The position numbers and the translations under genes are program-made. A DNA stretch of 64,000 nt from the NCBI GenBank assembly GCA_034925865.1, contig JAYFRN010000001.1, positions 62,001 through 126,000 on the forward strand, in the 5' to 3' direction. The stretch is from Oscillospiraceae bacterium. GTDB taxonomy: Bacteria > Bacillota > Clostridia > Oscillospirales > SIG627. Shown piece by piece: positions 35,435 through 43,798 of the stretch (position 1 is its first letter; every line of letters starts with the position of its first letter). The notes under the pieces are model-generated. The model saw nothing but the letters and a program-made list of their open reading frames with translations. It searched no databases and was not told where the DNA came from.

Positions 35435-37027
35435 ATGATCAACAATACAAATGATAATATAACAATAAATGATTTTGCCGGCGAAGGTAAAAAAGAAAAA
35501 GTAAGTTTTAAAATAGCCGATTCAGATAAAATACATGAATATACGGTTATAAGCGGCAGCGTTTCATGCGTTTTGGATATTCCCGTAAAAGGCGCGTTCG
35601 CGCTGTACGCGGGTGTTATTTCCGGAACAAAGAGTTTTTCGGTTTGCGGCAAAAAAGTATTTGTTTCTTATCTTGATGAGGATCAAACTGCATATAAGGA
35701 GCTGTTTTGCTTCGCCGGAGAATTTGACGAAAATAAAATCACCGTCTGCTCTGAAGAAAAGGCATATATCGTTTTTCTGCGTTTTGAACCGATAGACGCG
35801 GAAAAGCTCGCGATTTGGAATTCATCTGAAGATAAAGCAAATCTTATGATTGACAATGACGGTTATTCCGATTTTTTTGCCGGCTCGTTTCCGGACGGTG
35901 AAAGTCTTTGCAATAAAGTGGTAAAAAAATATTACGATGCCGCAGGGATAAAACAGTTTAATTTCAACACTCTTGTCACTGCTCAGCAAAACTTTATGAG
36001 CGGCGTCACTCAGAAGTATATAGACACAGAATATGACAGACTGGGTGTTCCGAAAGAAAATCGGCCGAAGGATCAGTTTGAGGTTTGCGGACCGGACGCA
36101 AAGCCGATTGATTTTGAGAAAGGGACCAGAGACGGGGACAAGCTGGCCTTTGAACATATAAGATCCATATCAAAATGCGAAGGCGCACCTCATGCCATTC
36201 TTGCCGAATATGCATCCGGGATCGGTGCGGAGCTTTTTGTGTCACTTCGCATGTCCGCATATTATTCACATACATACGGGTTTTTAAACGGAACGCTGTA
36301 TTATCTGCATCCGGAATGGAGACAGCCTGATTCATACGAAATGAGCTTTATACATCCGGAATACAGACAGTATATTAAAGAGCTTCTGCTTGAAATTGCA
36401 TCAGTGCCGGCGGCAAAGGGAATCATACTTGATTTTACCCGATATCCGTATATATTCGGAAAAGAGCTCGAAGATATAGAGGAAAGAAAGCGTATTGCCC
36501 TCGGATTCATGCGTGAATTGCGCAGTGAATTACCGAAGGATAAAAAGCTTGCGATTAGGATTATTGTTCCGTCAGAAGAGAAAGCGGAAAGCTATGGCAT
36601 TGATTATAAAACGTGGATAAAGCTCGGCCTTGTCGATCGCCTTATAACAAACGTTCAAAGCTATGAAAATTTTTATGATTTTTCAAAATATGTTGCTTTA
36701 TGCAAGGAGGCGGGAATAGAGTATTATCTCGGAATAACCGCTGATCTTTCGGGCGATGATATGACAAAAGAGCAGGAAGCGCTTTTGAAAAAAGGTCTTT
36801 GGAAGCCGGATAATACATATGTCACCACTCTGCAATTTCTCATAAGAGGTTATGAAGGTTATATGGGCGGAGCGGACGGGATATATATTTTCAACGGCAT
36901 CTCTCAGAGCGAGGTAGGAGGAATATCTCCTAAATATGGGTATCTTAACAATAAAACGGAAATCATAAAATGGCATGAATTTGAATACTCACATCTTGAA
37001 GCTGATAAGACAATAGAAAAAATATAA
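35435..37027 (+). CDS. Cytoplasmic paralogue of the secreted glycosidase-like protein
   Basis: About 530 residues from the ATG at 35435 (AAAGG about 12 bp upstream; in-frame Met codons upstream fall in the repeat region). It lacks the signal peptide, LamG-like domain and C-terminal anchor but aligns with residues ~365-915 of its neighbour: a beta domain (~20-130) and TIM-barrel-like region (~130-520; I-L-D-F-T-R-Y-P-Y, G-I-T-A-D-L-S-G-D-D-M-T-K-E-Q-E-A). Near the end G-Y-M-G-G-A-D-G-I-Y-I-F-N-G-I is nearly identical in both. Probably acts on the product of the surface protein; substrate unknown. Confidence 0.8.
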   Translation: MINNTNDNITINDFAGEGKKEKVSFKIADSDKIHEYTVISGSVSCVLDIPVKGAFALYAGVISGTKSFSVCGKKVFVSYLDEDQTAYKELFCFAGEFDENKITVCSEEKAYIVFLRFEPIDAEKLAIWNSSEDKANLMIDNDGYSDFFAGSFPDGESLCNKVVKKYYDAAGIKQFNFNTLVTAQQNFMSGVTQKYIDTEYDRLGVPKENRPKDQFEVCGPDAKPIDFEKGTRDGDKLAFEHIRSISKCEGAPHAILAEYASGIGAELFVSLRMSAYYSHTYGFLNGTLYYLHPEWRQPDSYEMSFIHPEYRQYIKELLLEIASVPAAKGIILDFTRYPYIFGKELEDIEERKRIALGFMRELRSELPKDKKLAIRIIVPSEEKAESYGIDYKTWIKLGLVDRLITNVQSYENFYDFSKYVALCKEAGIEYYLGITADLSGDDMTKEQEALLKKGLWKPDNTYVTTLQFLIRGYEGYMGGADGIYIFNGISQSEVGGISPKYGYLNNKTEIIKWHEFEYSHLEADKTIEKI

Positions 37028-37033
37028 ATTGCG

Positions 37034-37051
37034 GCGCCGGTATCCCGGCGC
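37034..37051 (+). terminator. GC-rich hairpin after the cytoplasmic paralogue
   Basis: GCGCCGG and CCGGCGC pair around TATC, 6 bp past the stop codon; no strong T run follows, so termination may be partial. Confidence 0.55.
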
Positions 37052-37080
37052 TGAATTATTGAAGAAGAAATAAGTAATCG

Positions 37081-37128
37081 CTTAATATAAGAAAAACTTT
37101 GGTATATGAGCTTTTCTCATAAATTAAG
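37081..37128. repeat. Dispersed dyad repeat, copy B
   Basis: AAGAAAAACTTTGGTATATG and GAGCTTTTCTC form the core; outer CTTAAT/ATTAAG arms extend the dyad with mismatches. The core CTTTGGTATATG is identical to copy E at 52916-52949. It lies in the 293-bp gap between the cytoplasmic paralogue and metY, about 215 bp ahead of metY. The rest of that gap shows a small GTCTG/CAGAC hairpin near 37138-37153 but no gene and no recognisable SAM riboswitch. Confidence 0.65.
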
Positions 37129-37320
37129 AGTCATATTGTCTGGACATACAGACTTCCAGGTCGATATGATATTGCAAACAAAAGTCTTGTATTCGATTTT
37201 ACAATATGATATAATGAATCGAATATTTGATTTTTCGGACATTTTCGTCTGCTGGATGTCATATAACGTGTCAGCCGCTGAAAGCCCGGAAATAATGAAA
37301 GGCAAAAGGCATATATATAG

Positions 37321-38616
37321 ATGAATTCATACCATATCAGTACAAAATGCATTCAGGAAGGCTATAAGCCGAAAAACGGCGAACCGCGCGTTATGCCGTT
37401 ATTTCAATCTACTACATACAAATATGATTCTTCGGATCATCTCGGAAAGCTTTTCGACCTTGCCGAACCGGGTCATATGTACTCCAGAATATCAAATCCG
37501 ACAAATGAATGTGTGGAAGGAAAAATAAATGCTCTGGAGGGCGGTGTAGGTGCATTATTGACTAGCTCCGGACAGGCCGCCATTCTTATAACGATTTTAA
37601 ATCTCTGCAAAAACGGACAGAATTTTCTCGCTTCATCGGCAATTTACGGCGGCACAATTACTCTCATGTCAGCGGAATTGAACCGCATGGGCATTGAAGT
37701 CCGGTATTTCAATCAAAACGAAACAGATGAACAAATACAAGCAAGAATTGACGAAAATACGCGTTTGGTATACGGAGAAACAATAGCGAATCCCGCTCTC
37801 GAAATATATGATATCGAGAGATTTGTTCTTCTTGCGCATAAAAACCGGATTCCGCTCTGCGTAGACAATACTTTTGCGACCCCGTATCTTTGCCGTCCGT
37901 TTGAATACGGATGTGATATAATAGTGCATTCTACGACAAAATATATGGACGGTCATGCTTCCCAAATAGGCGGAGTAATTATTGACAGCGGCCGCTTTGA
38001 TTATAAAAACGGAAAATTTCCGGAATTCACCTGTCCGAACGAATCATATCACGGCGTTGTATTCGCCGAACAATTCGGCAACGCCGCCTTTATCGCAAAA
38101 GCCCGTACGCTGCTTATGCGTGATCTGGGCTCTACCGCATCGCCTTTCAATTCATACCTTGTCAATATGGGGCTTGAAACACTTCCTCTCCGTATGGAGC
38201 GCCATTGTTCAAACGCGATGAAGGTTGCTCAATATCTTTCAAATAGAACAGATAAAATATCACGCGTCATATATCCGGGTCTTGAATCTGATCCCAACCA
38301 TGCGCTTGCCGTCAAATATCTTCATAATGAGGACGGAAAATTCATCGGATCATGCGGAGTAATTTCGTTTGAAGTTAAAGGCGGCAGACCGGCCGCGGTT
38401 AAATTCATGGATTCGCTTAAGCTTGCCGCTATAGTTGTTCATGTCGCCGACAGCAGAACCAGCGTACTTCATCCCGCGAGCACGACACATCGTCAGTTAA
38501 CAGATGAACAGCTTGTCGCATGCGGAATTACGAGCGGCATGATAAGGTTCTCGGTAGGTATTGAGCATTCTGACGATATTATAGAAGATATCAGACAGGC
38601 TCTCGATAAAATATAA
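37321..38616 (+). CDS. metY: O-acetylhomoserine sulfhydrylase-like PLP enzyme (MetY/Cys-Met metabolism family)
   Basis: 431 residues, a typical length for MetY. PLP lysine K207 in H-S-T-T-K-Y-M-D-G-H; S-S-G-Q-A-A-I (~81) binds the cofactor phosphate, and the N-terminal T-T-Y-K-Y and Y-S-R-I-S-N-P-T motifs complete the active site. Makes homocysteine from O-acetylhomoserine and sulfide; methionine gamma-lyase is an alternative. Ribosome site AAAAGG 12-14 bp upstream. Stand-alone gene closed by a strong terminator. Confidence 0.86.
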   Translation: MNSYHISTKCIQEGYKPKNGEPRVMPLFQSTTYKYDSSDHLGKLFDLAEPGHMYSRISNPTNECVEGKINALEGGVGALLTSSGQAAILITILNLCKNGQNFLASSAIYGGTITLMSAELNRMGIEVRYFNQNETDEQIQARIDENTRLVYGETIANPALEIYDIERFVLLAHKNRIPLCVDNTFATPYLCRPFEYGCDIIVHSTTKYMDGHASQIGGVIIDSGRFDYKNGKFPEFTCPNESYHGVVFAEQFGNAAFIAKARTLLMRDLGSTASPFNSYLVNMGLETLPLRMERHCSNAMKVAQYLSNRTDKISRVIYPGLESDPNHALAVKYLHNEDGKFIGSCGVISFEVKGGRPAAVKFMDSLKLAAIVVHVADSRTSVLHPASTTHRQLTDEQLVACGITSGMIRFSVGIEHSDDIIEDIRQALDKI

Positions 38617-38624
38617 TGAAATAA

Positions 38625-38650
38625 TCAAGACAGGCTTTTGCCTGTCTTGA
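38625..38650 (+). terminator. Terminator of metY
   Basis: Perfect 11-bp stem TCAAGACAGGC / GCCTGTCTTGA with a TTTT loop, 8 bp after the metY stop. Confidence 0.8.
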
Positions 38651-38692
38651 TAAAGTACATTCTATAAGTTTACGTATCCAGATTATATGATT

Positions 38693-39748
38693 TTAATCGT
38701 CGCAGGATATGTTCAACAGATTATCCCTTACAAGTATTCCGATTCCGAGATGAGCCTTTTTTATACTGTCGGTGATTATAAATTCAGGCATCTTCCGTTT
38801 AAGAGGAAGAAACATAGCTTCCGTATTAAGCTGTGAAAACATTTCTTTGGTTATAAGGGGATTGGATTCGCGGTTGTATTCGATGATTATTGTATCGGGA
38901 TCGAAAAACCACATGGCATTGTAGACAAACTTGTTCAGAGCCGCTTGTATTTCCGAAGTATCTGTCGAATATTTAAGAATTTGTTCAAGTGTTTTCCCAT
39001 CGCTCGTGAATATAAGCTGACCCATATCGCCCGCAAATTTTTCGTGACCTCTGAGTATCTCTCCGTTATAAGTAAGCGCTCCGCCGATTCCGTCGCCGAT
39101 GTGAAGGTACACCATGCTTTTTTTATCATAATCCGGAATTGTGTGCATGTGCGCATATATGGATTGTTTTACGTTTTCATCGATATACGATACTTTTCTG
39201 CCTACCGTAAACTCGATTATTCTCACGATCATTATCTCATTCAGCTCCGGCATGCGTTTGTTTATAATTGTATCGCTTGATGAATCGTAAGGACCTGGGA
39301 CAGAAACACCAATGCTGATTATTAATCGGCTTTCGCCGGTGTGCTCAATAAAATTTGCGCAATCAGATAAAAATTTTCGGAGATTTGAGTTGAAATCTTT
39401 GACGGGGTCATATTTATGAAGCATTTTTTCTGCCTGTTTAAAATTTATGTCATAAATATATAACGCGAAATTATATGATGTAAGATCAATAACCGCAAAG
39501 CTCATTGCGGAATTGATTTCGAGGATTCCCGCTCTTCGACCGATTCCCGCAGAAGATTGTCGCTTTTGAACGATCAGCTTTCTCTCCAGGAGAGTATCTA
39601 CATTTTTTCCGACGCTCATAAGATTTATACCGGTTATTTCTGATAACCTGGCGCGTGTAATAGGTGCCTGTGAGCGTATGAGATTGAAAATTTGGCCGAG
39701 ATGATTATATTTTGCGGTGTCAGGCATATATTGATCTGTATTGTTCAA
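38693..39748 (-). CDS. ROK-family transcriptional regulator
   Basis: N-terminal winged helix-turn-helix (~10-70; I-T-R-A-R-L-S-E-I-T-G-I-N), then an ASKHA/ROK domain with I-S-I-G-V-S-V-P-G-P (~145) and Y-L-H-I-G-D-G-I-G-G-A (~215). The usual ROK zinc motif (C-x-C-G-x-x-G-C-x-E) and its preceding G-H are absent; the matching region reads A-G-D-M-G-Q-L-I-F-T-S-D-G-K. So the sugar-sensing site is probably altered. I favour the TTG start at 39748 because AAGGGAG is spaced 7 bp from it; the ATG at 39769 has no visible ribosome site. Diverges from the YhcH-like gene across a region with dyad repeats C and D. Confidence 0.85.
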   Translation of the reverse strand: MNNTDQYMPDTAKYNHLGQIFNLIRSQAPITRARLSEITGINLMSVGKNVDTLLERKLIVQKRQSSAGIGRRAGILEINSAMSFAVIDLTSYNFALYIYDINFKQAEKMLHKYDPVKDFNSNLRKFLSDCANFIEHTGESRLIISIGVSVPGPYDSSSDTIINKRMPELNEIMIVRIIEFTVGRKVSYIDENVKQSIYAHMHTIPDYDKKSMVYLHIGDGIGGALTYNGEILRGHEKFAGDMGQLIFTSDGKTLEQILKYSTDTSEIQAALNKFVYNAMWFFDPDTIIIEYNRESNPLITKEMFSQLNTEAMFLPLKRKMPEFIITDSIKKAHLGIGILVRDNLLNISCDD

Positions 39749-39801
39749 GCAATCACTCCCTTGTGTCATTAAACAGCATTTAGATAAGTCTTGTTTTACA
39801 A

Positions 39802-39835
39802 GTGAGAAAAGCCATATGTCAGAGCCTTTTCTCTC
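39802..39835. repeat. Dispersed dyad repeat, copy C
   Basis: GTGAGAAAAGCC and GCCTTTTCTCTC arms around ATATGTCAGA. In the intergenic space between the ROK regulator and the YhcH-like gene; orientation is inverted relative to copies A, B and E. Confidence 0.65.
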
Positions 39836-39884
39836 TTTAAGCGAGTACTATTAAATTCCGAATTAATAAATAATCATTGTCAAA

Positions 39885-39914
39885 TAAGAGAAAAAGCCAG
39901 CATACCTTTTCGCT
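39885..39914. repeat. Degenerate dyad repeat, copy D
   Basis: GAGAAAAAG (39888-39896) and CTTTTCGCTC (39905-39914) form a weaker version of the dyad 83 bp from copy C in the same divergent intergenic region. Confidence 0.4.
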
Positions 39915-40030
39915 CAAAAAGCGGTAATTATCATATTGCCGCCTAATAATATTATAATTGATTAAAATCGTATGTCAATAAAAAATTCAATTAAAGAAAA
40001 AGATTTTATATGATTATGAGAGATATAAAA

Positions 40031-40489
40031 ATGATAATTGGTAATATAAACGAACAGGTATTCAATAAATCCGCAAATGAAAAAATAAATAATGCCATTT
40101 TGATAATACGTAAAACCGACTTCGGAAAAGCTTTGCCCGGAAAGAACACCACAGAAAATGACGAGGTATTTTTTAATTATATATCGGCATACGCTTCGGC
40201 TCTCCAGGAAAATGAAGTCGAATTCGAAGCTCATAAAGAATACGCCGATATTCATGTGATGCTCCGCGGGGAAGAATTTATTTATTTATCAAAGACCGAT
40301 AAACTGGTGAAAAAAACTGAATACGATATAGCGGGCGATTATGCATTATTTGCCGGAACCGCATCAGAAAAAGTAAAATTAAAGGCCGGCGATTATCTCG
40401 TTTGTATGCCGGAAGACGCGCATGCTCCGCTAATAAACTGCGGTTTTGACGGTGAAATTCAAAAAGCTGTTTTCAAGGTTAGATTATAA
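40031..40489 (+). CDS. YhcH/YjgK/YiaL family protein
   Basis: About 152 residues from M-I-I-G-N-I-N, the canonical start of this family; an in-frame ATG at 40010 would add seven residues and the ribosome site is weak for both. Members adopt a cupin-like beta fold and accompany sugar catabolism genes (sialate, beta-galactoside, 2,3-diketogulonate); E-F-E-A-H-K-E-Y-A-D-I-H-V-M-L and D-A-H-A-P hold the conserved metal-binding His/Glu. Likely an isomerase or mutarotase-like helper. First gene of the beta-helix lipoprotein locus. Confidence 0.87.
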   Translation: MIIGNINEQVFNKSANEKINNAILIIRKTDFGKALPGKNTTENDEVFFNYISAYASALQENEVEFEAHKEYADIHVMLRGEEFIYLSKTDKLVKKTEYDIAGDYALFAGTASEKVKLKAGDYLVCMPEDAHAPLINCGFDGEIQKAVFKVRL

Positions 40490-40524
40490 AAGGTTTAATT
40501 TTAATAACGAAAGGCAATGACGGT

Positions 40525-42120
40525 ATGGCTGGTTTAAAGGAAAGATTGATAGCGCTTTTTATATGTTCTTCCATGGTATTTTCGCTTTTTTCTTGCTCTG
40601 CCAACAAAAACCTGTATTTTTCAAAAATTAGCGCTGATAAAAAAACAGCTGTGATTACAAACAATATCAATAAGAGCGAAGTGAGGGTTAATATAATAAA
40701 AGAATCTGAAATAAACGAAAAAAGTTCGTCAGACAGCTTTGCGAACGCCGCGGATTTCGGGCTGTCGGAAGATGAAAACGCCGATAACATGAAGGCAATT
40801 GCAAAAGCGATCGCTTCATTGAAAAACGGCGGGACAGTTTATATTCCTTCAGGCACATACAAGATTAAGAAGCAAATCTATATATATCGTCCGAATATTA
40901 CTATTTGCGGAGCTGGTCCGAGCACTCATCTTATTTACGATTTTGAGCAGAAATCATTTCATACATCAGACACGGCTTCATTTTTCTGCGTGGTGTCGGG
41001 CATTTCAAGTATCATCTTCCGCGATATCGTACTTGAATATCACGGCGAGTTTTTCCCGGAATTCGGGCATTCATACGACGGAAAAATCAATGCCATAAAC
41101 ATATGCCGCTCGTCCGATATACTTATTGAAAATGTCGAAGCTTTCGGATTCAACTCATGCGCGGTATATGTCAGCGGTACAGATACAAACGAGACCGCGA
41201 ATGATATAATTATCAGAGGCTGTTATTTTCACCATAATCGTGTTGGAGGTGTGCTGTACGGTTATGTCAACGGGCTGACAATAACTGATTGCATTCTCGA
41301 ATATCACGGAAGCCGTCCTGACGGCGGTACCGGTTACGGTTCCGCAGGATCGAGCGGAGCTTATCCGATGAATGTGCGTGTAATAAACAATCAATGTAAT
41401 TATAATTACCGCAAGGGAATAGATTTGCATGCGGGTGAAAACATTGTCATTGAAGGAAATACCTGCCGCGGAAACAGACTTTACGGAATTTATTGTGAAG
41501 GCCCGAAAACGAACCATGTGGTTATAAAAAACAATATAGTAAGCGATATGAGCCGTGAAAAGCTTGATATCGGCGAACCCTACACCTGGTTATCCGGCAT
41601 CGACGTAGGGACAGCGACGAATACCGACGGCGTATACTATGATTTTCAGGTTATTGGAAATATTATCGAAAATCATGGTCTTGTTCAGGGCAGCGCATAC
41701 GGGATATGCGGATATTTCTCATTTGACAAAGGCAGCGTAATAATAAAAGATAACATATTTAACTGCACAGAGATCACGAATTTCGTGAGGTTTTCCGGTG
41801 ACGGATCAATTAATTCTTCATGCGATATCTCATTTAACGTATCGGGAAACCAATTTTATGCTGAAAAAGCCGATGGAGATCCCATATTGATATCGAAATA
41901 TAACTCACTTATTTTTTCCGATAATCAGATTTCCGTTAAAAAGCCAAACACAGGAAGAGTTGTATATATAAATAATGACGCGCTTTCATCCACAATATTT
42001 ACAGGAAATAACATTGACACCGGAAACAGCAGTTCATCTGTATACAGTATAACAAGGACTTCGGGCACAAAAGGACTGATTATTGAAAATAATATTGTCA
42101 ACGGAAGCATCAAAAACTAA
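40525..42120 (+). CDS. Parallel beta-helix (pectate-lyase-3-like) lipoprotein 1
   Basis: 531 residues. Lipobox L-F-S-C at ~22-25. After a short N-terminal beta module (~30-70) comes an N-G-G-T-V-Y-I-P-S-G-T-Y motif (~93-105) typical of pectate-lyase-3 domains, then repeated V-I-x-N-N and I-I-E-N-N turns of a right-handed beta-helix to the C-terminus. Such folds bind or cleave acidic polysaccharides; catalytic residues cannot be assigned. Attached to the outer face of the membrane. First of three tandem paralogues; ACGAAAGG ribosome site. Confidence 0.85.
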   Translation: MAGLKERLIALFICSSMVFSLFSCSANKNLYFSKISADKKTAVITNNINKSEVRVNIIKESEINEKSSSDSFANAADFGLSEDENADNMKAIAKAIASLKNGGTVYIPSGTYKIKKQIYIYRPNITICGAGPSTHLIYDFEQKSFHTSDTASFFCVVSGISSIIFRDIVLEYHGEFFPEFGHSYDGKINAINICRSSDILIENVEAFGFNSCAVYVSGTDTNETANDIIIRGCYFHHNRVGGVLYGYVNGLTITDCILEYHGSRPDGGTGYGSAGSSGAYPMNVRVINNQCNYNYRKGIDLHAGENIVIEGNTCRGNRLYGIYCEGPKTNHVVIKNNIVSDMSREKLDIGEPYTWLSGIDVGTATNTDGVYYDFQVIGNIIENHGLVQGSAYGICGYFSFDKGSVIIKDNIFNCTEITNFVRFSGDGSINSSCDISFNVSGNQFYAEKADGDPILISKYNSLIFSDNQISVKKPNTGRVVYINNDALSSTIFTGNNIDTGNSSSSVYSITRTSGTKGLIIENNIVNGSIKN

Positions 42121-42181
42121 AACCTGATGAAGTAAGAAAAGTCATAATATGTCAAGTGGCACAGAAAGGCGAGGTCTGCAG

Positions 42182-43774
42182 ATGAAATACGGCACGGTTA
42201 TTAAAAAATCGGCGGCTATTCTTATCGCGGTGTTAACTGCGGCATGCATGGCTTCATGTTCGGTGGACGACAAATTACCGGAAAAAGCGGGTGATATTAT
42301 TTCTATTGATGAAAACGGAATTATAACCGTAAAAGATAATAACAATAAAACATATCTTTATAAAGCGATAAGCGAAAATAATGAACCGGATGAACGTATA
42401 AACGTGAAATCCTTCGGCGCAACCGGAGACGGAAAAACAGACGACACCGTGGCTTTTTCCGCAGCCATAGCCGTTCTTAAAAACGGTGGCACACTGTATA
42501 TACCCGAGGGCAAATATCTCATCACAGCTCCCATTATCATTCCGGGAAGCACCACTGTATGCGGGACAGGCGCAAACGCCGTAATAGTTTACAAGCGTGA
42601 GCAGAGCCAAACCGATTTGAAATCAGATATATCATGCTTTCTTATTAAAGACGGAGCGGATTCTGTAACAATTAAAAATCTGGCGATCAAATACGAAGGC
42701 AACTTTTTCGGAGAGGCCGGACAATCATACTCCGGAAAAATATCCGGTATCTATGCAGGCGCGGTCAGTGACCTTTATATATCAAATGTTGCGATATCCG
42801 GGTTTAACAGCTGTGGTATAGATTTATCGGGAGGCAATTCTGGCGAAAAAGCCTTGAGGATTACGGTCGAGAACAGTTATTTACATCATAACCGTAACGC
42901 TGGGCTTATGATGAGCAATGTTTATGGTGTATTAATAACCGCAAACACCATGGAATACAACGGATGTGAAGCCGACGGAAAAGTCGGATGCGGTTGTGCG
43001 GCGGACAGAGCGGCAAATACCGAAAATGTGCTTGTTATATCAAACAGCATTAATTATAATTATTGCAGAGGCATTGACGTAAACGCCGGGGCGAAAATCC
43101 TGATCGACGGAAACACCTGCAAAGCGAACCGTCTTTGCGGGATATATGCCGAAGGAAAAAATACGACTGATGTCGTTATTACTAATAATATAATTTCAGA
43201 TATGAATTACACAAAAACAATTCCGCAGGGATATGGATCAGTGACAGGTATTTCATTCGGAGCGGCAGACGAAGAAGATACATCCTTATATCAGAATTTT
43301 ACAGTTTCCAATAATGTCATCAGAAATATTTCGGTCGGATCTGCCGAAACAGCAATTCCGTTATATTGCTTCGCGTCAAATAAAAAGGGCAATATTAAAA
43401 TTACAGAAAATACGATTGACTGTGATGTTATTGACAGCATTTTTTCGATAAATCGTGATTCAAAGATTGAAGACCACGAGTTGAATGTTGTCTTTTCCGA
43501 TAATCAGATTACTGTTAAATCCTTAAAATCAAATGGGTTGCTCCTCATTTTTAAAAAATTGATTTTTGACGGGAATCAAATCAAAATAATCAAAACGTCT
43601 GATACCGTATCTGTAAACATTTTATCGGGAGCTGCAAACGGAGAGATGATTTATTGCAATAATATAATATCAACCGATAAATCCTCTGTAAACGAGTATG
43701 CCCTGAACTCAGAGTCCGGCATGGCTGCCATCGTGATGAAAAACAATATTTATAACGGCGTCATTGCAAACTGA
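42182..43774 (+). CDS. Parallel beta-helix (pectate-lyase-3-like) lipoprotein 2
   Basis: 530 residues from the ATG at 42182 (GAGGTCTG upstream; an earlier Met adds 11 hydrophilic residues before the signal). Lipobox region L-T-A-A-C-M-A-S-C near residues 17-25. N-terminal beta module, then V-K-S-F-G-A-T-G-D-G-K-T-D-D-T and G-G-T-L-Y-I-P-E-G-K-Y, the hallmark of the pectate-lyase-3 family, and a long beta-helix. The best-conserved member of the three. Lies 61 bp after lipoprotein 1. Confidence 0.86.
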   Translation: MKYGTVIKKSAAILIAVLTAACMASCSVDDKLPEKAGDIISIDENGIITVKDNNNKTYLYKAISENNEPDERINVKSFGATGDGKTDDTVAFSAAIAVLKNGGTLYIPEGKYLITAPIIIPGSTTVCGTGANAVIVYKREQSQTDLKSDISCFLIKDGADSVTIKNLAIKYEGNFFGEAGQSYSGKISGIYAGAVSDLYISNVAISGFNSCGIDLSGGNSGEKALRITVENSYLHHNRNAGLMMSNVYGVLITANTMEYNGCEADGKVGCGCAADRAANTENVLVISNSINYNYCRGIDVNAGAKILIDGNTCKANRLCGIYAEGKNTTDVVITNNIISDMNYTKTIPQGYGSVTGISFGAADEEDTSLYQNFTVSNNVIRNISVGSAETAIPLYCFASNKKGNIKITENTIDCDVIDSIFSINRDSKIEDHELNVVFSDNQITVKSLKSNGLLLIFKKLIFDGNQIKIIKTSDTVSVNILSGAANGEMIYCNNIISTDKSSVNEYALNSESGMAAIVMKNNIYNGVIAN

Positions 43775-43798
43775 AAGAAAGGACTGGAGAAGGCGAAT

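Noticed and set aside
37028..37320. SAM riboswitch or T-box ahead of metY
   Set aside because: None of the conserved core elements (GAGG/GGGC SAM-I core, T-box TGGNACCGCG) could be found by eye.
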